DNA of 64,000 nt from Sycon ciliatum. Taxonomy: Eukaryota > Porifera > Calcarea > Leucosolenida > Sycettidae. Of this stretch, positions 32,658-44,135 are shown piece after piece (the first letter of the stretch is position 1; the number at the start of each line of letters is the position of its first letter). Under the pieces are notes generated by a model. That model had not been told where the DNA came from. It was given only the letters and a program-made list of their open reading frames with translations, and ran no database searches. The translations under genes and the position numbers were made by a program. Location of the stretch: positions 15,844,347-15,908,346 of the forward strand of contig NC_088649.1 in NCBI RefSeq assembly GCF_964019385.1, given 5' to 3'.

Positions 32658-34803
32658 TAAGCATCATTACCGCATAGTGAGGACTCTTGATTGCCATTTA
32701 GAGTGAGATTCGTTTGGAAATTGACTTACATATCCGTAACGATCTTGTTATTCTGAAATGCTGAGCCACTGAGATCCGTCAAACCGTAAGAGCGCAAAGA
32801 ACTAGATGCAATAAGGCACAGAATAAAGCGGTATTTTATACAAAAAATAAAGGACCAAGGAACTACACGTTATGCTATACAGTCCATTAACACCACCAGT
32901 CACTAAACAATCAGCTCGTGCGATAAAAGCGCACGACACTGACCGACGGTACAGACGTTTCACGGCTGTTATGCATGCATAATCCAGCGACATTATGTAC
33001 CGTACGACATTTCCCCGTCACCCAGTGATCCATGATGCGGTCTTACACGACCTTGCTGCCTTTTTCAAATCTCTGGAAATATTCGGCAAGGTTTAGCCTA
33101 TGTTTCTGTCGATTCCAGCCGTTTTCCACGCTGGATTCGCGAAGTCTCGGCGAATTCACCTTCCTGCCTTCAAGCTGCGAAAGCAGATATTTTGATCGTC
33201 AAACTGCGCAATGGGAAAATGAAGTTACGATCTTTTTCATTTCGTTCTTCCTCGGCGTGCCGGCCATTGGCGTTTATCAGAATTGGCTCACATTTGAGGC
33301 TTCCTCCTAAGGGGTGCAGAATTTTTGGCAGCCTTCACGCCAATTTTGATTGAAACGTTTGTCCTTTTCCTACGTCGTAGTTATATTTTCATTGCCTCCC
33401 AGATTATCGTTTTCGTGCCCAAGTCGATTTGCGGGGCGTACTTGGACGTCAGTTGCAAGTGTTTGCTGATATATGCAGAACGAGTGGAGGTGTGTTCTCC
33501 TGCCTCAATGTCTAACGAAGGCCCGGTTTCGTCCGCCATAGGAGGGATCCGTGCATGCTTCGTTCTGGATGTCAGCAAGTACAAATCAGACATGCATCCA
33601 ATGAACATTTTTTGAAATCCATGCTTTCGAAATGTATGTAGAAGCAGGACATTGTGTACAGATTTTAAATGTTAGACAGATAGGCATGGGTTTTTTGTAT
33701 TACTAGTTTTACTGCAGATTTAGGCCTCGCACAATGAAGTCTGCCGACGATCCTGCTGAAAAGCACACACTTGCATGCGTGAAGACCATACGGAAATACT
33801 TAAAGTAATTGAACAACAACAAACGGCATCCATGATGCAGCTTATAATAATATTATATCTTGCACTGCATCAGCACTAAGCACAGCATGGCACTCAGGAC
33901 AGTGCCGCAGCCGCTGGTGATGGCCGTACCCGCTTTTACCACTCTCGGCGTTCATGATAATTATTACATGTAACATGTTCAATATGCAAATGATTATGTA
34001 GAACACTAATAGGCTATCCTCGTACACTCCTCACTAGATTCCCTACTAAACTGCTTTCTTCTTCAGTGAGGACTACTGTACAAGCTGCACTATGCAGAGT
34101 ATCTGTTGCTACCGGAGTGTGTAGCCAAAACAAACAGGTTATTATTCTGATGCGAATGAGATACACAGCATCACGCATCTTCATGACCGTGCCATTCCTA
34201 TGGAGCTGGCTCAGGGCTTGATGGCAATGCAGTTCACCTGCTGAATTGACAGATGTCCATGAATTCATTTTAAAATAACAAGTCGGTCAAGTGAGAATTC
34301 AAGTCAGCAGGAATAGCGCAAGCTCCCACGTAGGGAGCAACACACAATTCCACAAGTATCGCCGAAGTCGCATCAAACTCTTCTTCACATTAATTACAAT
34401 ACGGCGAATTAAATCAAAGCTGTAAGAAGCAAAACAATTCTGTGACTTGAAACAAGCATTGAAAGAATAGCACCTATAGCAGGTCCATGTGCTTTAAAAG
34501 TTAGAGACTGGAAGATATCCTCTATTTGTACACTAACAACACCAACATGGAAGCGTTGCGGGCAACCAACTCCGCCATGCTATGACACTTGATGATGTGT
34601 TGCGGTACTTTGCTTATCACTGCAAGCCCACCGGTTGACTTGACCAACATCCATTGCTTCTTTCATGACGAAGATCAGCAGTGCAACCACCTCCTCCGAT
34701 GCCGCACTTATTGGAGGAGCACATTCTACTGGAAATGAAGCACTTTAATGTTCAGTTAGTGCTGATCTGAAATAGTATGGAGAGCAGGGTGGTGAAGGGT
34801 TAC

Positions 34804-35044
34804 ACGCAAATTCAACATCCTTGCCGATGAGCACTGTGGAGCATGTGCAATGCAGAAACTGCTGTCCAATAGTATACAGAATCTGATTTCCAGCAATCCT
34901 AAAATCCTCACATTGATCCCCAAGGTGAAGAGCACATGCATGAAGAGACGTACATGTAGCTGCTATGTCATCAACTTTGCGTTGAGAGAGTAGCAGACGA
35001 TCGAATTCTATCCTTCTCCTTCTCCAAGATGAATTGCAATCAGT
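34804..35044 (-). pseudogene. Exon-like segment, copy 2 of the Cys-containing segment
   Basis: Same segment as 21788-22021, but continuous in one frame: VDDIAATCTSLHACALHLGD then QCEDFRIAGNQILYTIGQQF and CTCSTVLIGKDVEFA, followed by the same donor-like GTAACC. A few extra Arg codons come from a CTT expansion near 35015. The partner exon (membrane helix) is damaged here: ~16 bases are missing near 34685 compared with copy 1. Confidence 0.4.
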
Positions 35045-35240
35045 CTAACGATTTATTTGTGCTCTTTTCTTGTGCACGGAAATCTAGCTGTAAGCTGTCC
35101 TCAGGGGGAGAACATGTTCTAGAATAAGAGCAGTGGGGTTCCATCTGTTCACGTCATGATGGTAGCGAGTCAAGCAAACGTGCCCCCTTCTTGTTCCGAA
35201 ATTTCAAACACACCGAATACCATGATGCACTACATTACTA

Positions 35241-36255
35241 CTTCCTCCGAGTCATCGAAATTACTTTTGATATAAAACGGGGTATTTACTCACCAGCACT
35301 CGTACCAGAGGCAAGGAATCGGACATAGGCGATAGTCATCAGTATAGGGTGACGGCAAAGTTATATTGTCGGTTATTGGAAGCTGGAATTTTTGAACTAT
35401 AACAGTAGACGCAATTTCTTCGCTGATGTCGCTGCGATGGTAATTTCGACTCGCTCAGATCAGTCAGGCATTGCAGCCTGCACATTTCTCGTGCTTATGG
35501 CCATTCGCTCAAGCCTCATCACTTTTTTACCTTAGCTGGGGTGAGAATGACTTCGTGGAACAAGTGGCAGCGCTTGGAGAAACATCGAGGGGTCAGCAAA
35601 CTAAATGCCTGCAACAGCGATAAAAATGTGTCGCTCTGGCTGAGACACTCAGTACATGATTGTACCTGCAAGAGCTGTGTAGACTCTACACGTAGTGCTA
35701 GTGATGCACGCGCAGGTGCCGTACCATGGTATACCAGTGCTGCTGAAAAAGAGGGCGTGCTGGACGTGATAGTACACTGACCTGCATGAGCTGTAACCAC
35801 ACAGCTAAAATAAATGGGCATGCCACGGCTAAAAAAAAGTTCATTTCAAGATCGAGGTGATTCCGCCGATGGTAATCAACCGACCTCGCAGCGATCATGT
35901 ATTCTTACTAGGCTTCGTTGGTGGCGAAGTAAAAATCACCCAAAGCTAGCAGACGACAAGCATCGTGAGCAGCTCTTGTCCTGTGGAGAAAGTCAAAGCG
36001 TTTGAGATGAGGCGCGACCAACTTTCAACCTTCCTTGAAATATTTCGGAACGATATTTTGCGTCCATTGACATCACCGACGACGAGGACTTCATCTCTGC
36101 ATGAAAACTCTCAGTCCAACTGTCCTGGAACGTTACTCTAGTCTTCAGACTATCATACTGTGTAATAAATTTTGAATGGCTTAGCTTATGGAGTTGTCAG
36201 TAACAAGTGACAAGTCACTAGTCAAACTGCGACAATTTCGATGACGCGGAGGAAG
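35241..36255. mobile_element. TA-flanked 1015-bp element inserted in hAT-like copy 2
   Basis: CTTCCTCCGAGTCATCGAAA at the left pairs with TTTCGATGACGCGGAGGAAG at the right (one mismatch in 22). TA at 35239-35240 and 36256-36257; the empty site in copy 1 (22213-22216, ACTAG) has one TA. Internal ORFs of 60-100 codons match nothing known. Tc1/mariner-type target site, non-autonomous. Confidence 0.85.
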
Positions 36256-36269
36256 TAGAATTTATTACA

Positions 36270-36512
36270 GGGCATCGTCTTGAAAACAATTCCTGTATTG
36301 ACTCCAGGACATACTAACTTCAGTACTTCGCCAAAGGGAGGCTTCCAGGTCTTGGTAGACTTATTCTCCTCCAGCATGGCCTCATACGACCTCTCCAAGG
36401 CACGAATCCATCGCCCCAAAAACAAAAACTTTCTTCGATAAATTTGAAAAATGTGCAGAAAGACTGCACGCATCGAGCTGTTGCGATGCGGGTTGCTACG
36501 GTACGCCGCCAT
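36270..36512 (-). pseudogene. First-exon-like segment, copy 2
   Basis: ATG at 36510-36512, 31 bp inside the element end. Reads MAAYRSNPHRNSS, FLHIFQIYRRKFLFLG, RWIRALERSYEAMLEENKST and WKPPFGEVLKLVCPG without a break. The frame then runs by chance into the inserted 1015-bp element. Compare 22245-22500. Confidence 0.4.
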
Positions 36513-36832
36513 ATTGATAAATGTCGCACTCGGAACGGCCCTGGTTTCACAACTAACTGGCTAACAGCTCTAGCAGATCTTGGATGTGCACTCCAACAGC
36601 CTTCCAACTTGGAAGGTTCTAAGTTATAGAAATAACATCAGGAGGGAAAGGTGAGCGCAAGCAAGATAAGCACGAGCTGAAAGTCTCCGCTGTGAAGGAC
36701 ATTGGTGGATGTTCATGCATTGCGATGACGATACTGGCAAGACCAATGGACAATAAGGTCGAACCACGATTCAAGATGTCTCAGTACTCTGTCAGTTTTG
36801 TGCCTAGTTCTTCCACTTTCTGACTGTACATA

Positions 36833-37484
36833 GTAGTGTTGAAACGAGCATATCTATAAAAAAAAACCGAACGATCAGTTCCACTAACGAGCAAGCTATC
36901 GAGCGAGCTAACGAGTTTCATTGATGTGGCAAATATGAATTTTTGAATATACTTTTTTCAAAGTTCGATTTTTTTCAGCTGGTTCAAATTATCACCGCAA
37001 ATTATCACCACTGGCATAATTGGGGTTGCTGCTGCTTCACTTTGGACTACTGTTTGGTGTCGAGATGTCTTTTCGGCGCCGTGGTTAAGTAGACTTTGTA
37101 AGAATAGACCGTTTTGCAAAGATTGCAAGTAGCCCTGGTCTTCGCTGCATCGCGGGAGAATACTTCCAAACGACTGAGCGTAACTTTCACTCAGATGCGG
37201 AACAAGACATCAGTAGAGTCCACCAAAGCTGCAATGACAACACAAACAACTCAAGTGTCGTGCAGGCATACAGACACTGTAACTGCGAGTGATTTTCACT
37301 TTGAGCGGGACTGGACTCTCGATCGACCAGGGAATCGTAACATATTTTACAACTCCCCGGTCGACATGTACTGCCATGTGTACGGAGTACGGTGTTCGTT
37401 AGTGCAAACGAGCTGGCCGCACAAACGAGCCGAGTTTCTGGCGAGCGAGCTAAAGAGTACTCGGTGAGATCGTTTTAACACTAG
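36833..37484. mobile_element. TA-flanked element, GTAGTGTTGAAACGA ends
   Basis: GTAGTGTTGAAACGAGC and GATCGTTTTAACACTAG are inverted with few mismatches, flanked by TA (36831-36832, 37485-37486). Internal CGAGCGAGCTAACGAG-like repeats. Non-coding. Confidence 0.6.
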
Positions 37485-39364
37485 TATGAAAAATCTAGTG
37501 ATGGAGAGTTACTCTTAACTCGAATTCAAATGTCCTTTTCCTTTCTACAGTTATGGTTGGTTCAACATCCGACTTTAATATATTTACTCTCTTACCCTTG
37601 TGACTTCTTTCACTTGTGATTTTTTCTCCTCCCCTCCCCATTACTTCCCATTACTATTAGCAATAACCTTGCCATGCCGTGTATGTCGCTCACATGTATA
37701 AAAGGAGGCGCCATCGCCTGTTTGTGTAACTCTAAAGCTGGTTCTCCAACTCGGCAAATCAGTTGATCTATGCGAATTTGTGCCTTTGTATCACCTTGAC
37801 GTTTGTATAGGAAAAGGCATGCAACAACGTTATTGAAAAGACCCTAATGTATTATCTGCATCAAAACTTGTTTCATTCATTCCCAAGGATCAAAGGATTA
37901 ACTCCATCATTGAATAGTGTTCAAGGTGTAGACTAATATGGGCACAAGTGCTGAATATTTCTAATTGCTGCTTTGAATACGTAAGTTAAAGCTTTCAAAC
38001 GCCAGATCATGTAGAACTCACATTTTGGCAATGTTTGGGCACGACATGACAACTCCGTTGCTACATGTACACGGACCACAGGCATTGGAAGGTTCACTCC
38101 AAGCTAGCACCATACAAATCACAGCTACCGATAAGAGCTGCGAATATCCAAAGGAAATGACCAGACGCACAACCAGAACAGAACAGAAAACGTTACGGCT
38201 TCTGGTAGAAACTCAAAAATACAACACAGCAGTGCTATCAATTACCTAAACATAATATTTGTATACGTACACAAGGACGCTAAACATTCTAATTTTGCGG
38301 ACAAGATGAGAAAATCAACGCTGAGGTGGAAAAATATAGGTAGAATCTGGATAAATCAAACCCCAGTCATTCCAATTATCCAACCCCCAGAACATATGCC
38401 CGTTTTGAGGTTCGAATTACCAGACTTTGCTATTCCCGTAGCTATGCAAAAGGTGTAACTTCAGTAACGTATCGCGCTAGCCAGGGTCCACACAGCTTTA
38501 TTGCCATGTGTTTGTTTGTTTGTACCGTCGCGTACGTCGGCATGCCTGGCGCTATCCCGTACCTGTCTCGTACCGTACCATCAGAGACAGCTGGCCACAA
38601 TATTCAAATAGGGCTTTCAAATGCAAGATCATAACGTGCAGCAGCTTGGAAGAATGAGTATGTATGCGAAGTGTATCGGGGGGGATGCATACGGTGCGAT
38701 AGTGCGGGTTCGAATCCTAGGTTATGTCTTGAGTAAATTAGGAGAGATGAAAAATTTATAACATCACTATGCTTTTTTGCCTTGGGCATCAAGGTGGTAG
38801 ACGGTGTCGTATTACCTTCGAATGCAAAGAGAAAGTTATTTTCTTTCGCTCAGGGCCCTACGCTATTCTTTTTTGCCTAGCTCATCATGCATGGTATTCG
38901 AACAGATGGAAACTTTTGCAGTACAATGATGTAGCCGATCAGTTCGTTATGGTATGGTTGGGCATTGTAGCCGTCATGGTCGAAGTAAAACACTATAGCC
39001 AATTAATGGAAAAAAAAACATTTCCATCAGTTCTAATAACATGCATGAGCTAGGCAAAAAAAAAGCTTAGCGTAGGATGCTGAGCTTCCAAGCTCCCTCA
39101 TGTTAATATCAAGAGTAGTAAGATTACGATTGAGCTGTCTTTAAACTCTGATAAGGCCCTTGGCGGCAACGTTGCTCATTGGTCGTTTTCCTGGATAACG
39201 AGACAGACCTCATTCTAAAAAAAATAGCATAATACAATATTGAGTGACACGTTTCCTATTCTTTAGTCCGCTATACTACAGAAACCCATTTAGCAGAAAA
39301 GCATTTAAAGGAAGCCATTATGCGCTTCTAGCAGGGCATAGAACTGAAGGTGGCTGGGCTAGTA
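37485..39364. other. No gene recognised; TATA-like and B-box-like sites
   Basis: TATAAAAGG at 37696-37704 could be an LTR or gene TATA box but no coding region follows. GGGTTCGAATCC at 38705-38716 is a perfect pol III B box without a clear A box. The rest shows short unrecognised ORFs. Confidence 0.35.
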
Positions 39365-40270
39365 GTAGTAGAAGTATTAGTAGTGTTTATTAGACTAGGG
39401 AGTCCCAACAGGCAGGGCCCCGCCATTGTTACAGGGAACCCTAGGTGAATCTTTGTGAGGCGAGCAAAAGTATCAGCAGATTGTGCCCAACGACAATTTG
39501 GAGGAATAGCATTCCACCGACATGCCGCCAGAAGTGAAACCGAGTGCAGTCCGTACTCAATTTCTGCAGTAGGTAATGCTGAGACAGCTGTATCCTGGCC
39601 ACGAGTACGAGCATTTGTGTGCGGGCCAGCTGAACGCAGGGTAAACAGTGATTGAAGGAGGGGCTAGCAATTGATGACAAGTAGTGATAGACCAAACCGT
39701 ATAGTTTCAAATTAACTCTTTACTCAAACGAATACAGATGACACAGTTGTAGAACTAATGCAGTTGGGGTCATTCTATCTAAACCAAATGCATTTTTCAT
39801 CGCAATATGGCTGACCGTTACAAGCCTGGGTATATGGGGTAGTTTTCAAGCAGTGCACATACACATTACTTGCATATCCTAGATAAAAAAAATCATCGAT
39901 TAGTATACAGAGGTATTTTACAGTAGAGACAGGGGAAATGACAACACCTTTACAGGTCAGGTACAGGGCTGGGCTCAGTGCAGGCAGGGCAGGACCCCGC
40001 ATCACCATGAACTGTGTATTGCTCTAGCCACCGCATACTATCCTGCAAGCGTAGCATGATTGTAGCCACATCAGAGCCGAATACGTAGAACGCAATATCA
40101 TCAGCGTGCAGCTGCACCATACTCCCGTGTCTCTTTCTGCTGCACGCGTTTGGAACAGTCTTCCACCTGATGCGAGAAACATCACCCCCCTCCAGTTCAA
40201 GGGTGTGCTGCACGCGTATTGTCTTACTGTAGCATGACAGCAACCCCCCTCCCCTATCTTGAGTATAGTA
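39365..40270 (-). pseudogene. L2-like LINE, catalytic box to C-terminus
   Basis: Minus strand: QLHADDIAFYVFGSD (catalytic box as HADD), later SPVSTVKYLCILIDD, and in another frame SAGPHTNARTRGQDTAVSAL then ACRWNAIPPNCRWA near the end. The C-terminus resembles that of the intact LINE at 54218. A (TAG)n tail at 39361-39385 marks the 3' end. It continues the RT at 40640-42245 across a 362-bp MITE. Confidence 0.7.
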
Positions 40271-40632
40271 CAGTTGTGGCAAGTGAAATCCGACACTTGG
40301 CATAAGGGACTGCACCGTGCATCCTGCAGCCTCTGCAGCCCTGCATATGTACAGTACATGTGCTGCATACAACTTTATCTGTCTGATGACAGAATTCGTA
40401 CTCATCACAGTCAAGGTTCAAAAGGTGCTGGCAAATATGAATGGGAATTGGATACCAATACTCCTGATGTGTACCATGTTTGTGAACTGTGTGTATCTAA
40501 GCTGTGACCTTTCGACCTGTTTGGGATGCATACGGCTCTATAGTACCAATTAGGTGCAGTGCATTACATCATTGATGTCCATTTGAGGCGCTGTCCCCTA
40601 TGGCAAGTGTCGGATTTCACTTGCCACAACTG
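40271..40632. mobile_element. TA-flanked MITE, CAGTTGTGGCAAGTG ends
   Basis: CAGTTGTGGCAAGTGAAATC and GATTTCACTTGCCACAACTG are inverted for ~40 bp; TA at 40269-40270 and 40633-40634. It is a deletion derivative of the 1515-bp element at 44136-45650, whose left ~280 bp match it in reverse orientation. Inserted in a LINE RT. Confidence 0.85.
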
Positions 40633-40639
40633 TACTAGT

Positions 40640-42245
40640 AATATGTAGTAATCCTGATGCTCTGATGCATGCCGAGGCTAGCTGTGCTCAGTCTCCGGCT
40701 AGCTGTATGCTCAGGATGCTTTCTTGATCTTCTCTTCTTCTTCTTCTTCTTTTTTCCTTTCTCTTTTCTTTAAAATGTTTTACTGCCAGAAGTGGTCTTC
40801 ATATAAGGAGGCAGATATGCCTGTTTGTTGTACGACTTTAAATAAATCCAACCAACCAACCAACCAATACTCTCGCGAATAAGTTCGGATATTCGGCGAA
40901 CGTACATGCAGAAAGGCAATGGCCCGACAACAGACTCCTAGGGGACCCCTCTTGTACAGGGTTTGGTGTCACCCTTCTCACCATTGACAGTAACCTGCTG
41001 ACTGCGATTCGTGAGATAGTCTGAGAATCACTTGAGGACAGTATTGCCTACGCCAGGTGCGGCTATCTCATCCAGTAGACCTGTTGGGTGCACACGGTTG
41101 AACGCCTTGCCCATATCCGCAAAGACTTCTAGTCAAGTTCTGTCTATGCAAAGTGTCAGGGCATCCTCACAGCTATGATGTGAGAGGTACGCAAATTGTT
41201 CAGCTGCTATGGCAGATAGCAAGAGTACATAACCCCCCAGAGTGTGCAACTCCACTATGGGTGCTGTCCCGACAGAATTTCAAGTTGACGTCATTTTGAT
41301 GATGCAATGCGCACTGTACACGGATTATCAGACGAATCCGGAACCTGTGGTTGACCGAAGCCGATCGATCTTGTACAAATTATTGCAAAGAAAAACGTGT
41401 GATGCGTTGACACCCGTACACATGTTGTAAATCACTGCTGCAAGGAGCATTGCGTCATAAATAATGACGTCAACTTGAAATTCTGTCGGGACAACAGGGT
41501 ATGTGGGAGTTGCACACTCTGGGGGGTTATGTACTCTTGCAGATAGGTCTGGATTCTGGTGAAATACGAAGTGACTTGCTTGTGGACAATCTTCTCTAGG
41601 ATCTTGGCAGCGATATGTAACAGTGAGATTGGTCTGTAGATGGTGGCTGAGGTCTTATCACCACATCTGTAAACAGGGCAGACATGGGCAATTTTGTAGG
41701 CAGCAGGAAAGATGCCAGATCTAAGGGACTGGGGGACGATAAAAGTTAGGGGATACGAGACTTAATCTCTGCATTATTTCTGGATGCCGGACAGAATATC
41801 ATAGGAGCCGGTGGCTTTGCTGGATGCCAGAGATTCAAGGAACTTCGAGATGGCATCGACGCTGACAGTATCAAACTCCAAAAGGGTAGCGCCATTGGGG
41901 TCTGCAAGAGGCAGGGGCACCTCGACTGGTCTGGCAGGGTCATGGACGATCTCGGCAAAGGCACTAGTAGTCGTCAGATCAGCGAGTGTGGCTGCTGGTG
42001 CAGCCCTCACTGCTGTTCTACCAGACTAGCTATTGATACTGGCCCATTAGCCTCGTGGGTCATGGCGACGATTTTCGAACTCTCTGATGTAATACTGTGA
42101 CTTCAGCTGCCTATTGAGGAGAGGGCCTTCTCGCCGTATTGCACGATACATCTGCCGAAGCTGTTGATCTAACGGGTGAGTGCGTACCTTTCTATGTATC
42201 TTGATTCGTTGCTGGAGGAGGTGTTTCAACCGAGGTGTCTAGCCA
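40640..42245 (-). pseudogene. L2-like LINE RT, interrupted by a MITE
   Basis: Reading down the minus strand: LKSQYYIREFENRRHDPRG (linker), EFDTVSVDAISKFLESLASS and KATGSYDILSG, then YRPISLLHIAAKILEKIVHK, the MITE at 41220-41539, then AAEQFAYLSHHSCEDAL, MGKAFNRVHPTGLLDE and TRGVP before the next MITE. Same LINE as 39365-40270. Stops and frameshifts throughout. Confidence 0.75.
41220..41539. mobile_element. Long-TIR MITE with 7-bp target duplication, copy B
   Basis: Same terminal ~30 bp as 31379-31660 (CAAGAGTACATAACCCCC), but the inner arm differs: GACAGAATTTCAAGTTGACG against CGTCAACTTGAAATTCTGTC. CAGATAG flanks it at 41213-41219 and 41540-41546. It sits in an RT gene. No coding capacity. 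Confidence 0.85.
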
Positions 42246-42345
42246 GCTACCGACTCTGGAATGGCCTGCCCGATAATATGAAGTCGCTAGTATCTGACGG
42301 TGGATTCAAACGCATGCTACGCGTATTTTTATTTGGTTAAATGTA
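42222..42345 (+). pseudogene. LINE C-terminal fragment
   Basis: Plus strand reads YRLWNGLPDNMKSLVSDGG then FKRMLRVFLFG and a stop, the last ~35 residues of a CR1-like LINE polyprotein (W.GLP.....V....FK..L). It abuts the minus-strand LINE. Confidence 0.6.
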
Positions 42346-42467
42346 ATGGCTTTCGTAACCTGCTGATGAGGCTCGATAGAATCATGCTACGATGACCCGA
42401 CTTGTAAATTTGAGATCTCTTTTTCTCAGATGGAGAGCCAAGAAACTTTTTAACCCATTGAACGCTG

Positions 42468-42530
42468 ATGACGTCTATAAACGTCATTGAAAATGCCCCC
42501 CATGCGCGGGATGACGTCTATAGACGTCAT
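42468..42530. repeat. Two CRE-like palindromes
   Basis: ATGACGTCTATAGACGTCAT at 42511-42530 is a perfect 20-bp palindrome; 42468-42487 is the same with one mismatch. They are 43 bp apart. Preceded by TTAACCCATTGAACGCTG. Confidence 0.8.
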
Positions 42531-42574
42531 GGGATATAATGATTTCTGTCACTGTCTGGTGTGTAAAAGCACTG

Positions 42575-42631
42575 TTAGTCAGTTGGATCATGGTCCTGCC
42601 TCTAGTACGATAGGTTGTTGGTACGAATCCC
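42575..42631 (+). repeat. tRNA-like SINE head or tRNA relic
   Basis: TTAGTCAGTTGG at 42575-42586 resembles an A box and GGTACGAATCCC at 42620-42631 a B box, 33 bases apart. Cloverleaf stems are poor. Confidence 0.4.
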
Positions 42632-42645
42632 GCTTGGTAACAGTA

Positions 42646-43115
42646 TGCGTCTTTTTTTCTTCTCTTTTCAGCGATCTTTCAGCTGCAATTGCACACATTT
42701 AGCGTATTTCACGCAATTTGAGCAGACTTGCGTCCCCTATTGTGAAGCGCTATTCTTTTCGGGGACTGTATCGATTCTGTCACCCTGTGGTTGATAGCCT
42801 TGGCAATCATTTCCAAAATATTTGAGGACACCAGTTGCCAGAACCCTGGAGTTTTAGAACTTGCTATTGGCCCTGTTTTTAGCATTTTATATGCAGAGTA
42901 CCATAGGCAAGGCCCAGTAGCGCTAAATGGGTTTAACATGGAAATCGATAGCATACCTTGTGTCCACAATTTCCCATGTTTATAATACAAACCTTTTTCC
43001 TGCTCGTCCTAACCCTGCCTCCCCTCACTGTTACTTCCATTTTCGTATTATAATTATAATTTTACTTTCTCTTCATCTCTGACTCTTTTTACTGGTTGTC
43101 ATCGCTTTCATAATA
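42646..43115. other. No gene recognised
   Basis: Short ORFs only, nothing supportable. Confidence 0.4.
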
Positions 43116-43409
43116 CCGTAAAGTACCGTTGATCCGCCCCCTCTCTAATTCCCGCCGCCTGTCGATTTTCTACCTGTGAAGCGATTTCGGCGTAGACAAC
43201 GAAATACGATGTTGAACCGACGCTTGCACTGCTGTACTCAATATGTGCCAATCCAGGATGAGAATGTGCACAATTTAGCACATCGAGTCTGATCCTCCAA
43301 GTTGTTGTACATCGTACTGCACTTGACAGCCTTGATCTAATTCCCGCCCCTGTCGAAAAACCAGCTGGGAAGCGGCATGGCGTGGGGGCGGATCAACGGT
43401 ACTTTACGG
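43116..43409. mobile_element. TA-flanked MITE, CCGTAAAGTACC ends
   Basis: CCGTAAAGTACCGTTGATCC at the left and its exact inverse at the right, continuing for 25 bp; TA at 43114-43115 and 43410-43411. The interior repeats CTAATTCCCGCC. Same TA-CCGTA start as 17272, 46167 and 47219. Confidence 0.85.
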
Positions 43410-43434
43410 TATTGGGCAGAACTGCCCGTTTGAC

Positions 43435-43764
43435 ATGCGATGTATATTAAATAAACAACAAAAACAACAACAGCTTGCTCACTCCATAAAATATCAATAT
43501 GCCCCACAACACATACGCATGCTCAACACCCCCGCTCAAGTTACGGCCCAGTACAGCCTTGGACACGCACGCACTTGGCACCTCCCACCCTCCAGAACCG
43601 ATCGCTGTAAAGACTCCCCACTGTACAAGTCCCTAGAATACTACAATGCCCTCCCTGCTAGCATTCATGACGTCTCCTCCCGACCTGCTTTCAAACAAGA
43701 AATCTGCTCACTGCCGATTAACTCAATCTGCTCCTGCAGCGCTCACCCTCTCCCATACTTGTAA
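43435..43764 (+). pseudogene. L2/CR1-like LINE C-terminal fragment
   Basis: A 109-codon frame ends ...PPSRTDRCKDSPLYKSLEYY then NALPASIHDVSSRPAFKQEI and a stop, the typical C-terminus (W/YN.LP..I.......FK) of L2/CR1 LINEs. The first ~25 codons are probably unrelated. Confidence 0.6.
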
Positions 43765-44135
43765 AGTTCAAAGTGATGTAAATCACTTTCCAACTGTTTA
43801 ACCCACAATCTCACCTTCTCATAAATGTATCTCTTCTTGGCGATGGTGCCATCGTGAGCATAAAGAATTCAAACAACTTTGGTGCTTTTTTGACAACATT
43901 CACATCATCTTTGTTCAATATGCGTACATGTTGCGAACTACACCCTTGTTTGGTTTGATTGGGCCAGCGTTGCTCGGACTACACCGTGTGCCCGCACTCA
44001 ATCCAGATTTGCCAATCGATGAGACCCCTGCTGGAACATTTAATCCGCTGCTTGTTATGACCAGCACGAGCGGTGAAAGTACAATATGAGATTTAGACCA
44101 CGTGATGTGTGAAACTTTCGCTGTTTGCGGATCTA

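Larger units (their letters stand above)
32961..36543. mobile_element. hAT-like element, copy 2 (interrupted)
   Basis: Begins CACGGCTGTTATGCATGC like copy 1 and ends AACGGCCCTG. Apart from scattered substitutions and small indels it matches 19918-22531 throughout, except for a 1015-bp insertion at 35241-36255. The sequence GTTTCAC occurs both across the left junction (32957-32963) and just right of the end (36544-36550), which may be an 8-bp duplication with a small left-end deletion. No transposase recognised. Confidence 0.75.

Noticed and set aside
32961-36543. Simple segmental duplication of 19.9-22.5 kb
   Set aside because: Homology ends at inverted CACGGCTGTT/CAGGGCCGTT-type termini and copy 1 has an 8-bp flanking repeat, so transposition is the better explanation.
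37696-37704. TATAAAAGG as a gene promoter
   Set aside because: No coding region or LTR border could be linked to it; common by chance.
38705-38716. Perfect B box GGGTTCGAATCC as a tRNA gene
   Set aside because: No A box at tRNA spacing and no cloverleaf pairing around it.
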